DNA of 64,000 nucleotides from Bin34 sp965219935 (GCA_965219935.1 CBDCOU010000003.1:1116001-1180000), one strand, 5' to 3'. Counted from the stretch's first letter, positions 34,350 through 43,398 are shown. A program made the numbers and translations. The notes: generated from the sequence alone by a model not told the origin.

Positions 34350-34892
34350 TCATCGCGATGTATTTTCCAGTGACAGTGTCCTCCGAGATGAAAGATACGC
34401 CGAAGCACTGACGAATGCGTCCTGCGCCGACAGCGTGCCTTGGCGGAATTCAGGGAGCGGCACGGAGAGGTTGTCCAAGGCTGGTAAGCCTACGTCCGCC
34501 AGGAAGTCCCCAACGTTCAGATTCAGGGTCGGCAATCGTTTGACGAGGTCTAGGTTTGGCATGCAACGGCCTGTGCCAAGGTCGAATTCCCACTGTGGCA
34601 CAACCTGTCGCCAGTCAGGCAGGGCGTTCTTGGCGCGTTGGCCCAAGTCAACAATGGTTTCTTGGATTGGCTCCGAACCTGCACCATCGGGTTCCAGATC
34701 GGTCCACTCCAAGTTCAGGTTGGGAAAGTAGCCTGCATAATCAAACTCGGGGACGGGCGGATCCAGGTTCAGGTCGGGTGCCGCCCGAGGCATCCAATCG
34801 GACAGATTGGAGCGCATGCCCGAGTCGATCAATTGACTTCGGCCTCTTCGCCAAACCGACAGTTCGCCCAGGAACTCCTCGGTAGCCTGCAT
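34350..34892 (-). CDS. Hypothetical protein, unknown family
   Basis: This frame of about 180 codons starts at ATG 34892 and encodes a protein with recurring L-N-L/D-L clusters (PDLNLDPP, FPNLNLEW, MPNLDLV, PTLNLNV). I do not recognise the family and see no membrane helix or catalytic motif. Its start codon lies almost exactly at the left break of a truncated SDR copy on the opposite strand, so it may have arrived by insertion or rearrangement. It could also be non-coding. No ribosome binding site is obvious. Confidence 0.35.
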   Translation of the reverse strand: MQATEEFLGELSVWRRGRSQLIDSGMRSNLSDWMPRAAPDLNLDPPVPEFDYAGYFPNLNLEWTDLEPDGAGSEPIQETIVDLGQRAKNALPDWRQVVPQWEFDLGTGRCMPNLDLVKRLPTLNLNVGDFLADVGLPALDNLSVPLPEFRQGTLSAQDAFVSASAYLSSRRTLSLENTSR

Positions 34893-35428
34893 TGCCACAA
34901 ACCACCGGACGCTCACAGAGGACGGGTTCGAAAGTACATTCGGCATCAATTCTCTGGCACCGTTCCTACTCACGAACCTACTGCTGGATCTTCTCCAGGA
35001 CAGTGCTCCCGCCAGGGTTGTCAACGTGAGTTCAAGCGCCCACAAACGTGGGCACATGGATGTCGGCAACCTGCCAATGAAACGGTGCTTCAACGGTTGG
35101 GAGGCCTATTGCAACTCGAAACTTGCCAATGCCCTGTTCACATGCGAATTGGCCCGCAGACTGGATTCCAGCCGGGACACTGCCAATTTCCTGCCTCCGG
35201 GAACCGTCGCCACCAAGCTGCTCCATGTGATTTCGTGACGGCGGGGGTACAGTTGAATCGGGAGCCGAGACGCCAGTCCACCTCGCGTTGGCTCCTGAAG
35301 TTGCAAGGGCAACCGGTCGCTACTTCGTAAATCGACGGCTAGCTCCCGCGTCGATGACGGTTGACGACCGACGCCTAGCGGCGGAACTGTGGCGTGCAAG
35401 TTCCGAACTCACTGGATTGGAAACCTGA
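34887..35428 (+). pseudogene. Truncated, frameshifted SDR copy
   Basis: This stretch aligns along its length with the C-terminal two thirds of the intact SDR gene at 35765-36565 (matching about 36022-36565). Shared features are EDGFESTFGIN, the Y-x-x-x-K motif YCNSKLANALFTCE and the terminal AAELWRAS-type helix. It lacks the cofactor-binding N-terminus. A frameshift and stop occur near 35236, after which similarity continues in another frame. It is a decayed duplicate, not a functional gene. Confidence 0.85.
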
Positions 35429-35764
35429 CCGGATCCGACAACTCCACATAAAGCAAGCAGCAATGACTCAGGCCTCTTGGTAGGAGCGACAGTCTCAATT
35501 GCCCTACTCGTTCCTCACCAGGATTGTCAGAACATCGCACAGAATGCAGGTGGACTTGGGCGCGTCTTTCAGGCAACTTGTAGGATTGCGAACACGATGC
35601 AGACCATCCGCACCGCATTCGTCAGACGATGCCGGAAGGCAGCCAGGCCATAGACCGGGCAACTCGCGAACCTCGCCCAAAGACAAACCGGTCCCAGCCA
35701 ATTTCGACGCCAACCGCCATCGTTCGTTTTCCACAACCCGTAAGGTCCAAGAAGGAACTCCCCC
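35429..35764. other. Intergenic region
   Basis: These 336 bases separate the SDR remnant from the intact SDR. No ORF with family resemblance or clear promoter is visible. AAGGAAC just before 35765 is the SDR ribosome binding site. Confidence 0.4.
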
Positions 35765-36565
35765 ATGAAAACAATTCTCGTTACCGGAAGCACGGACGGC
35801 ATCGGCAAGGCTACCGCCAAGGCCTTGGCCGAACATGGCTGCGAAGTCATCGTCCACGGACGCAACGATGCACGGGCAAAGTCCGCACAACAGGACCTAA
35901 TCGCCGCCACCGACAACCCGAACATCCGGACAGTCGCCGGCGATTTCTCTTCGCTGGCTCAGGTCAGGGACATGGCCACAGAAATCGGCAATCTACCGAA
36001 ACTTGATGTCCTCATCAACAACGCTGCCATCGCAACCAATCACTGGACGCTCACCGAGGATGGGTTCGAAAGCACCTTCGGCATCAATCACCTCGCGCCA
36101 TTCCTGCTCACGAACCTGCTGCTCAACCTGCTCCAGGGCAGTGCCCCCGCAAGGATCATCAACGTGAGTTCGGGGGCCCACACGAGTGGGCACATAGACC
36201 TCAACGACCTCCAAATGAGTCATCGTTTCGACGGATGGGGCGCCTATTGCAACTCGAAGCTTGCCAATGCTCTGTTCACTTGCGAACTGGCAAGCAAGTT
36301 GGATCCCGACTTGGTCACCGCCAATTTCCTGCATCCGGGAGTCATCGACACCAAGCTGCTGCACGTGAACTTCAGTGGTGGCAGCCCCGTGGAAGCGGGA
36401 GCCGAAACCCCGGTCCACCTTGCGCTGGCTCCCGAAGTCGCAGAGGTAACCGGTCGCTACTTCGTGAATCGACAACAGTCCCCTGCAGCATCGGCGGTTG
36501 ACGACCAGCACCTGGCGGCGGAACTGTGGCGCGTCAGTGCCGAACTTACGGGTTTGGGGACGTAG
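35765..36565 (+). CDS. Short-chain dehydrogenase/reductase (retinol-dehydrogenase-like)
   Basis: This 266-residue SDR has TGSTDGIGKATAKAL at the cofactor site, INNAAIA, NVSSGAHTSG with the catalytic Ser, and YCNSKLANALFTCELA with the Y-x-x-x-K pair. The pattern resembles the retinol dehydrogenase/WW-oxidoreductase-like SDRs, which are often NADP-dependent. The substrate is unknown. AAGGAAC lies 5 bases before the ATG. The C-terminal two thirds is duplicated upstream as a pseudogene, so the locus has undergone tandem duplication and loss. Confidence 0.9.
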   Translation: MKTILVTGSTDGIGKATAKALAEHGCEVIVHGRNDARAKSAQQDLIAATDNPNIRTVAGDFSSLAQVRDMATEIGNLPKLDVLINNAAIATNHWTLTEDGFESTFGINHLAPFLLTNLLLNLLQGSAPARIINVSSGAHTSGHIDLNDLQMSHRFDGWGAYCNSKLANALFTCELASKLDPDLVTANFLHPGVIDTKLLHVNFSGGSPVEAGAETPVHLALAPEVAEVTGRYFVNRQQSPAASAVDDQHLAAELWRVSAELTGLGT

Positions 36566-36971
36566 GCGCACTTCCGGCTCCCAGCAGTGCGCGAAGCAGT
36601 CGGAGGGGCCGGTTGGGTTCACCCGATTCGAGCGCACCTGCCTCGATGCGCAGGCCACCCGTTCAAAAAGCCTACCCCATGGAGCTCCAGCCCCTCCGGA
36701 CTATCGGCGTGGCGAATACAGGGCCATGGATGCCCACGAAAGCAGACACTCGGATCCGCGCAGCCGTTCTGCTTACCGAGCATGCCGGCGCGGACTACAA
36801 TTAGGCCCGTGCCCCCGGCCGCGCTAGCCGAGGGTTCCCGAGGATACAGGCAACCCGCGGGTTACGCTGGTCCGTGCACCATGGTCACCCCAACAACGGC
36901 TGTGACCACCGCGCCCCCCAGGCACCTCCTCGGCAAATTCCTGTCCAGACCATGAAGGATCAGCTTCCCGC
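36566..36971. other. Intergenic region before the hydantoinase operon
   Basis: These 406 bases hold no supported gene and no clear RNA structure. They should contain the promoter of the five-gene operon that begins at 36972, but no consensus-like element stands out. Confidence 0.4.
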
Positions 36972-38687
36972 ATGACGTTCGACCCCATCACTCTGGAAAT
37001 CCAGTGGCAGCGACTGGTCAACATCGTGGACGAGATCGACAACGCGGTCATCCGCACGTCGTTCTCAACCATCGTGGGCGAAAGCCACGACTTCGGGTGC
37101 GCCCTCATGGACGCAGAAGGTTCCGGCCTGGCCCAGGCGCAGTGGAGTCCGCCCCAGTTCTGCACGATGTTGCCCCGCACCACCAAGTCCATGCTGAAAC
37201 GCTTTCCGCCGGACACGCTCAAGGATGGGGACGTATTGGCAACCAACGATCCCTGGATCGGCAGCACCCACCTGCCGGACTACAACCTCGTGTCGCCCGT
37301 GTTCCACAGGGGCAGACTGGTGGCTTTCCTGGGCACCGTTGCCCATGTTTCGGATGTCGGCGGCCACCTCGGGGACCTGGAAGCCCAGGACATGTTCATG
37401 GAGGGCACGCGGGTCATGCCCAACAAGTTCTACTCCGAAGGCAAGGTGGTTCCCGTCATCGAGGAGTTCATCTCCGCCAACTGCCGCGTGCCCGACATGG
37501 TCCTGGGCGACCTGCACGCCATCGTGGGTACGCACCGCATCGGCATCCAGCGCATCCGGGAGTTCCTGGACGACTACGGAATGACCGACATGGATGACCT
37601 GGCATCCGAGATCCTGAGCCGCAGCGAACGGGCGCTGCGAGCCTCCATCCGCGAACTTCCCGACGGCCGGTCCCACTACTCGGTCACCGCGGATGGCTAC
37701 CTGGAGCCGTTCACCTTGAACGTGGAACTGGCTATCAAGGACGACGAAATCCACCTGGACTTTGAAGGCACCTCGCCGCAACAGTGGCATTCGGCCATTA
37801 ACGCCGCCTTCAACATCAGTTATGCAACGGCCGTCTATCCCATCAAGGCGATGCTGGCACCGTACATCTTCAACAACGACGGACTCATCCGGCCGGTGAA
37901 GATGACCGCGCCGGAAGGCTCCATCGTGAATTGCACGTTTCCGGCCCCGGTGGCGGCCCGGGCCAAGGTCATCAAGCACATCCCGCCGCTGATTTTCGGT
38001 GCCATGGCCGAACTCATGCCCAGGTCCGTGATTGCCGCCGCGGGCGGCATCTTCCCGTTCCACATCGTGGGGCAGGATGATCGGCACGGCCGCCATGCAG
38101 TCCATGTGTTGCCGCACGGCGGTTTGGGCGCCACCCACGATGCCGATGGCCTGCTGCCCAGAGCCTATCCCCACAACAGCACTGTGACTCCCACGGAGAT
38201 GTTCGAGATGCAGTGCCCGGTCCTGATGACGCACAAACACCTGATTCCGGACTCGGGCGGCCCGGGAACCCACAGGGGCGGACTGGGCCAGGAAATCGGG
38301 TTGCGCGCCCTGACGGAACAGGGAACCACACTGACCATCCGCCCCGACCTCATGAAATATCCCGCGGAGGGCCTGCGCGGCGGACACCGCGGGACACCCG
38401 GCGATGTGATCATGAATGGTGAACGCATGGAGCGGTTCGTACCTTACCAGTTCAAGTCGGGGGACGAGGTGCTATTGCGCGTACCAGGCGGGGGCGGATA
38501 CGGACCGCCGAACGAACGCACACGCGCGGATGTATTGCAGGATGTTGCATTGGGCTTGGTTTCCCCGGCACAAGCGTCGGAAGCTTACGGTGTCCAGGTC
38601 GAAGGCTCGCGGGAAGACCTGGAAGCACAAAGCATGAAGCAGGCGATCGCACAGGTACGGGCCAATTCCCAAGGGGAGCGTTCGTGA
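36972..38687 (+). CDS. Hydantoinase B / N-methylhydantoinase beta-subunit family protein
   Basis: This 571-residue protein is a HyuB-type subunit. DPITLEIQWQRLVNIVDEID at the N-terminus is typical, followed by LATNDPWIGSTHLPD, HVSDVGGHLG, GGPGTHRGGLGQEIGL and VPGGGGYGPP near the C-terminus. HyuB works with the ATP-dependent HyuA subunit in opening hydantoin or N-methylhydantoin rings, or in related acetone-carboxylase-like reactions. No hyuA is adjacent, which is unusual. Its stop overlaps the GTG start of a cyclic amidohydrolase by four bases, so the two are coupled. The ATG at 36972 fits the family start. Confidence 0.9.
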   Translation: MTFDPITLEIQWQRLVNIVDEIDNAVIRTSFSTIVGESHDFGCALMDAEGSGLAQAQWSPPQFCTMLPRTTKSMLKRFPPDTLKDGDVLATNDPWIGSTHLPDYNLVSPVFHRGRLVAFLGTVAHVSDVGGHLGDLEAQDMFMEGTRVMPNKFYSEGKVVPVIEEFISANCRVPDMVLGDLHAIVGTHRIGIQRIREFLDDYGMTDMDDLASEILSRSERALRASIRELPDGRSHYSVTADGYLEPFTLNVELAIKDDEIHLDFEGTSPQQWHSAINAAFNISYATAVYPIKAMLAPYIFNNDGLIRPVKMTAPEGSIVNCTFPAPVAARAKVIKHIPPLIFGAMAELMPRSVIAAAGGIFPFHIVGQDDRHGRHAVHVLPHGGLGATHDADGLLPRAYPHNSTVTPTEMFEMQCPVLMTHKHLIPDSGGPGTHRGGLGQEIGLRALTEQGTTLTIRPDLMKYPAEGLRGGHRGTPGDVIMNGERMERFVPYQFKSGDEVLLRVPGGGGYGPPNERTRADVLQDVALGLVSPAQASEAYGVQVEGSREDLEAQSMKQAIAQVRANSQGERS

Positions 38688-40087
38688 CCGCAGATCTGGC
38701 CATCATCGGCGGAAGGATTCTCAATCCCTCGTACGAAACAACCTTTGCCTCCCGGCCCGGCACCGTGACCGTGGAAGGGGGAAGGATCACCGGGATTCTG
38801 GATCCGGCTGACAAGCCATCGGCCCAGGAGACCATCGATGCAACCGGCATGCTGGTCCTGCCGGGCGGCATCGATCCGCACTTCCACTGCCGCGCCCCAT
38901 CGTTTCCGGAGCGCGGCGACTTCGCCACCGAGTCCCGGGCAGCGGCGGCTGGAGGGGTCGCCACCATCTTTGAGATGCCAATCTCGAAACCCGGCGTGGC
39001 CACCGCGCAGGCATTGGAGGACCGCGGCTCATTGGTCATACGGGATGCCCATGTAAACATTGCGCTGTACGGTGCACCGGGCCTCTTGGAGAAGGGCGAA
39101 GTGGACGGGATGGCGGAGGCCGGCGCCGTTGCCTTCAAATTGTTCATGACCGAGGCTCCTCCCGGCCGCGAAGACGAGTTTGAAGGTCTCATCGCACCCG
39201 ACCTGGCCACGATTGGCGCCGCCCTTGAACTCACCCGCGCAACCGGCTTGCGATGTGCAATCCATTGCGAAGACCAGAGCCTCATCGCCTGGTACACCCG
39301 CCAGGCACGCGGCCGGTCGGTAGAGGAGTGGCAGCGTCACTTGATGTCCAGACCGGCCGTGGTGGAAACCGCGGCGGTTGCCGGAGTGCTGCAGTTGGCC
39401 CGGTCGTTGGCAGCGCCGGTTCACATCGTGCATGCCAGCGCCAAGGGGAGCGTGGACCTGATCCGGGCCGCCAAACAGGCAGGCGCACCGGTCACCGCTG
39501 AAACCTGTCCGCACTACCTGCTGTTCACGAATGCCGAACTCGAACAGGTTGGCCCCTACGGCAAGATCAATCCCCCCATGCGCCAAAAAGGTGACCAGGA
39601 TGCGCTCTGGCGGGGACTTCACGACGGAGTGCTTGACTTTGTCGCCACCGATCACGCCCCTTTCACGGCCGCCGAAAAGGAAGCGGCCTGGGAGAACATC
39701 ATTGATGCGCCGCCCGGACATCCGGGAGTGGAAGCCCTGGTTCCTCTGCTCTTGACATGGGGCCTGAAAGGCACATTCACCCTTGAAAGGTCGGTGGAAC
39801 TGCTGGCCTCCAATGCCGCCCGCAGCTTCGGCCTGTACCCGCGCAAGGGCGTCCTGCGCCCGGGATCGGACGCGGACATCTGCGTATTCGACCCGCGCCG
39901 GGAAGCAGTACTAAACAGTGGCGAATGGCTCACCAAGGGTGCCGAGGCCAGCTGGCTGTACCGGGACGTATCCGTCACCGGGTCGGTCCATGCCACCGTG
40001 GTGGGTGGCCGGGTGGTCTACCGCGAAGGCAGCATCGTCGGCCAACCGGGTTGTGGTGCCTGGTTGCGTCCCGGCCACACCGACTGA
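38684..40087 (+). CDS. Cyclic amidohydrolase (dihydroorotase/allantoinase/hydantoinase family)
   Basis: This 467-residue protein is an amidohydrolase-superfamily member. The metal motif GIDPHFHCRAP is H-x-H. GAVAFKLFMTEAP contains the lysine that is carboxylated to bridge two metals in dihydropyrimidinase-like enzymes. ETCPHYLLF and VATDHAPF carry the later histidine and aspartate. It should open a cyclic amide or ureide ring (allantoin, hydantoin or dihydropyrimidine type). The start is GTG at 38684, forming a GTGA junction with the HyuB gene. A Gfo/Idh/MocA gene follows by 5 bases. Confidence 0.9.
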   Translation: MTADLAIIGGRILNPSYETTFASRPGTVTVEGGRITGILDPADKPSAQETIDATGMLVLPGGIDPHFHCRAPSFPERGDFATESRAAAAGGVATIFEMPISKPGVATAQALEDRGSLVIRDAHVNIALYGAPGLLEKGEVDGMAEAGAVAFKLFMTEAPPGREDEFEGLIAPDLATIGAALELTRATGLRCAIHCEDQSLIAWYTRQARGRSVEEWQRHLMSRPAVVETAAVAGVLQLARSLAAPVHIVHASAKGSVDLIRAAKQAGAPVTAETCPHYLLFTNAELEQVGPYGKINPPMRQKGDQDALWRGLHDGVLDFVATDHAPFTAAEKEAAWENIIDAPPGHPGVEALVPLLLTWGLKGTFTLERSVELLASNAARSFGLYPRKGVLRPGSDADICVFDPRREAVLNSGEWLTKGAEASWLYRDVSVTGSVHATVVGGRVVYREGSIVGQPGCGAWLRPGHTD

Positions 40088-40092
40088 GCACT

Positions 40093-41223
40093 GTGCCCGT
40101 GTCCCTCACCTGTAGCCTGGTCGGTTGCGGGGTCCGCGGCTCATATTGGGCCGGGATCCTTGCCGAACATCCGGGTGTGTCCCTGAAGGCCTTGGTGGAC
40201 CCCGACATCGGGAAGGCGCAGGCATTGGCCTCCAGTCTGGGAATCTCGGCGGCTTGTCACGCTTCGCTCAAGCCCGAGGCGGCTCCATGGGACTTTGTAG
40301 TGCTGGCCACGCCTCCCGAACTTCACCATCGCCAGGTGCAGGCCTGCCTCGCGCAAGGCCTGCACATCATCTGCGAAAAACCCCTGGTTGAGGAGTTTGC
40401 ACAGGCAATCGAACTGGCGCGCCTTGCACAGGAAACGGACCGCCAACTGATGGTCGGCATGAACTTCCGCTACCTTGCTGCCAGCCAGTATCTCCGCCAA
40501 ACGGTTCAGGCACAGCGATTGGGGCCGCTGGCCTTCGGCAGGTTCAACTACACGCGCAACCGGGACGGACGCCGCGGGGATCTGAACTCCTATCCCCTGA
40601 CCATGCGGCATCCCATGCTGCTGGAACAGTCCGTGCATCATCTGGATCTCATCCGTTACTGCTACGCCCAGGAGGTTGTACGGGTCTGCGCAGACATGTG
40701 GAATCCCCCGGGTAGCGTCTATCTGCATGACAGCTGCGTGTCGGTCCTGATGGAGATGGCCGACGGCGCGCGCGTCAACTACCTGGGGACCTGGACTGCC
40801 GGTTGGAACGGCATGGAGTTTGCCTGGCGCACCGACTTCCGGGACGGTGTGGTCCTGCAGCGCAACCAGTTTGCCGATGTCGTGGAGTGCCGGCTCGATC
40901 CCGAACTGGGGTTGACCGGTCCCCGCTTCAAGGATGGGGATCAAGCAGAAGAGTTTTGTTCCGTGCCGCTGGCATCCCAACGTCCGTTCGTGGACGATGC
41001 CAAGGGACTCCTCGACGAGTTTGTCTCCTGTGTAAACCAAGGGCTGTCCGTGCGGACGTCGGCACACGATCATCTCGGAACACTGGCCTTGCTCGAAGCC
41101 TGCATGCAGTCGCATGCAGCAGGCACGTGGATTGACCTCGCACACGTTTTTGCCGACCACGGTGCGGCCGACCTCTGGTCCACTCCGCATCAACACGACT
41201 CTTCAATTCACCATGGGGAATGA
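40093..41223 (+). CDS. Gfo/Idh/MocA-family oxidoreductase
   Basis: This 376-residue protein has the N-terminal Rossmann fold LVGCGVRGSYWAGIL and the family motif ICEKPLVEEF, where the Lys takes part in catalysis. The C-terminal domain includes HHLDLIRYCY, a typical histidine-containing element. NAD(P)-dependent oxidation of a hydroxyl on a sugar or cyclitol is the usual activity. The start is probably GTG at 40093 or 40099; the frame upstream overlaps the amidohydrolase and is rejected. It is third in a five-gene run, with 5-base and 4-base gaps on either side. Confidence 0.86.
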   Translation: MPVSLTCSLVGCGVRGSYWAGILAEHPGVSLKALVDPDIGKAQALASSLGISAACHASLKPEAAPWDFVVLATPPELHHRQVQACLAQGLHIICEKPLVEEFAQAIELARLAQETDRQLMVGMNFRYLAASQYLRQTVQAQRLGPLAFGRFNYTRNRDGRRGDLNSYPLTMRHPMLLEQSVHHLDLIRYCYAQEVVRVCADMWNPPGSVYLHDSCVSVLMEMADGARVNYLGTWTAGWNGMEFAWRTDFRDGVVLQRNQFADVVECRLDPELGLTGPRFKDGDQAEEFCSVPLASQRPFVDDAKGLLDEFVSCVNQGLSVRTSAHDHLGTLALLEACMQSHAAGTWIDLAHVFADHGAADLWSTPHQHDSSIHHGE

Positions 41224-41227
41224 ACAC

Positions 41228-42388
41228 ATGACCACCATTCCGGATCTTTCCGAACGCGACAGGCGCCTGACCCGCATTCGGGCCGCCATGGCGGAGGCAA
41301 ACCTCGACGGACTCTTTGTCGCCGGCAAGGGGCATTGGTGGACCGGAAGGGGCTACTTCCGCTATCTCACCGATTTTCACATCTGGGGCCACGACGGGCT
41401 GATATTCATCCCGCGCCAGGAGGATCCATTCCTGGCCTTCAGCTCCTATGCGGTGGCCGAACGCATTGCCGCCCGGGGATGGATCACGGATGTGCGCGGC
41501 GACGTGTACATCGCTCCCCGCATGGCCGCCGAATGCGTGGCACGCGGTTACGGCAAGGCGCGCATCGGCGTGGCGGGCCACCAGTTCATCCTGGGTGCCG
41601 GGACCATGGAACTGCTGGCCTCCGAGATGCCGGACGCGGAATTCGTAATCGCGGACGACCTGCTGAACCGGGTACGGGCCGTCAAGAGCGAATTGGAGAT
41701 GCGCCAGGAATTTGAGCTCTGGGACCTGGCCAAATCCGCCATGGAACGCTTTGTCGAGGTGCTGCAACCCGGTGCAACCCAAAGGGAATTGGCGGCCGAG
41801 GCCAGCCGCGTGGCACTGGCAGGCGGTGCACGCGACATTCTGGTGTTCGTCGGGGAACGGCCCGGCGAGCACGAACCGCCCCAGGAAACGCCGCTCCGAT
41901 GCGACGACATCGTGCGGTATCACATGGAGATCCTGGGCCCCAGCGGGCACTGGTGCGAACTGACCGTGAATTGTGCTTACCGGGATCCGACAGACCAGGA
42001 GCTGAAACTCATGGACAGTGAACTCCTGGCCTTTGACCGCATTCGCGCCGCCGCCCGACCGGGAGCACACCTGAGCGAACTGGCCGGCATCTTTGAACAA
42101 ACCATGCGGGAACAGGGTTGGGAGCTGGGCGCCACCACCACGGCCTTCGACTTCCATGGTCAGGGCATGGACACGATTGAGTATCCCTGGTTCTCCGCGG
42201 CCCCGGGCTGGGGCAAGAGCCAGGACTGGCCTCTCGAGGCAGGCATGGTGTTTTCCTACCACCCCAAGCGCAACATCGTGAATGGTCCCGCCTGGAGCAC
42301 GGGCATCAATGAAGACATCCGCATTACACCCACCGGTGCGGAAACCTTCAGCGGCGATTGGAGTCACCGCTGGCGAAGGATGGGATGA
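41228..42388 (+). CDS. Creatinase-like M24-family protein without the metal ligands
   Basis: This 386-residue protein has the two-domain creatinase/aminopeptidase P fold: an N-terminal domain (GLFVAGKGHWWTG, FRYLTDFHIWGHDGL) and a C-terminal pita-bread domain. The five metal ligands of true M24 peptidases are not kept: the first Asp strand reads IVRYHMEILG, the second reads WCELTV, the HG motif reads FDFHGQGMD, and the final glutamate strand reads MVFSYHP. Loss of metal is known in creatinase, so a metal-free hydrolase or pseudoenzyme is likely. The ATG at 41228 follows GGGGAA and lies 4 bases after the previous stop. Its stop overlaps the next start (ATGA). Confidence 0.85.
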   Translation: MTTIPDLSERDRRLTRIRAAMAEANLDGLFVAGKGHWWTGRGYFRYLTDFHIWGHDGLIFIPRQEDPFLAFSSYAVAERIAARGWITDVRGDVYIAPRMAAECVARGYGKARIGVAGHQFILGAGTMELLASEMPDAEFVIADDLLNRVRAVKSELEMRQEFELWDLAKSAMERFVEVLQPGATQRELAAEASRVALAGGARDILVFVGERPGEHEPPQETPLRCDDIVRYHMEILGPSGHWCELTVNCAYRDPTDQELKLMDSELLAFDRIRAAARPGAHLSELAGIFEQTMREQGWELGATTTAFDFHGQGMDTIEYPWFSAAPGWGKSQDWPLEAGMVFSYHPKRNIVNGPAWSTGINEDIRITPTGAETFSGDWSHRWRRMG

Positions 42389-43398
42389 TAGTCATGACCC
42401 TCAAGGTAGCCATACTCGGTGCCGGGCAGGCGGGAGCCCGGCACATTACCGGGTTTCTCGCCGTTGAACACGTTCAGATCGCGGCGGTGGCCGACGCGGA
42501 CGCGGATTTGGCCGGCCGCGAAGCCGGCCGGTGCGGTGCCAAGCCGTTTCAGGATTGGCGGACGGCATTGGAGGCAGCAGCGGAGCTTGACGCCGTGGTG
42601 GTGGCCTTGCCGCACCACCTGCACGCGGAGGCCGCCTGCATGGCAGCGGAGCGCGGTCTCCATGTCCTGATGGAAAAACCCATGGGCTCCTCGCTGGCGG
42701 AAGGCCGACGCATCGAAGAGGCCTGCCGGACTGCGGGCGTGGTTCTGATGATCTGCTTCGTACACCGTTTCCGCGACGAGGCAATCCAGGCCAAGGCGTG
42801 GATCGAGGCCGGGCACATTGGGGTGCCGGTCAACTGTTTGGAAACCATCGCGTCGCCGCGCGGATCCCATCTGGGGTCCTGGATCAACGCGCCTGATCTC
42901 TCAGGGGGCGGTGTTCTGCTGTACACGGGGGTTCATGCCATGGACCGCCTGCTGTGGCTTGTGGATGCGACCCCGCGCGATGTGCACGCCTCGACCCGAA
43001 CCTTGACCGCAGGCTCTCGGGTTGAAGAAGCCGTCACCGCACTCCTGACATTCGACAACGGTGCGATGGCAACGCTCAACGTCACCGGCCCGACCTATCC
43101 CGCGGGCGGAACCTCATGGCGCAGCGAAATCTACGGGACGGAGGGGGTCATCCGCATCCGGGCTCGCCAATCGGTGGAAATCGCGGGCAACAGCTTGACT
43201 CAACGCATCGAAGTCGGCGACACGGCAACCAGGGATGGAGAAAACTACAACTTCAAGCGCCAGGCTGAAGCGTTTGTCCAGGCTGTTCGGGATGGAGAGG
43301 CATCACCCATCCCCGGTCGAACCGGCCTCGCAGTCCTCGAGGCATGCCAGAGGATTTATGACCGCGGATTTCACAACCCCCAATTTGCCTTGCGATAG
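42385..43398 (+). CDS. Gfo/Idh/MocA-family oxidoreductase (second copy in operon)
   Basis: This protein of about 337 residues has LKVAILGAGQAGARH at the N-terminus and LMEKPMGSSLAEGR with the catalytic-type Lys. ICFVHRFRDEAIQAK and GVHAMDRLLWL follow in the C-terminal domain. It is an NAD(P)-dependent sugar or cyclitol dehydrogenase by family. The start may be the ATG at 42385, which overlaps the M24 stop (ATGA) and has AAGGA 4 bases upstream, or the ATG at 42394 that begins MTLKVA. It is only distantly similar to the other Gfo/Idh/MocA protein in the same operon, so the two probably act on different steps. Confidence 0.86.
   Translation: MIVMTLKVAILGAGQAGARHITGFLAVEHVQIAAVADADADLAGREAGRCGAKPFQDWRTALEAAAELDAVVVALPHHLHAEAACMAAERGLHVLMEKPMGSSLAEGRRIEEACRTAGVVLMICFVHRFRDEAIQAKAWIEAGHIGVPVNCLETIASPRGSHLGSWINAPDLSGGGVLLYTGVHAMDRLLWLVDATPRDVHASTRTLTAGSRVEEAVTALLTFDNGAMATLNVTGPTYPAGGTSWRSEIYGTEGVIRIRARQSVEIAGNSLTQRIEVGDTATRDGENYNFKRQAEAFVQAVRDGEASPIPGRTGLAVLEACQRIYDRGFHNPQFALR

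Noticed and set aside
37065..38387. Long minus-strand frame opposite the HyuB gene
   Set aside because: Rich in His, Gln and Val without domain signals; it is the shadow of hyuB.
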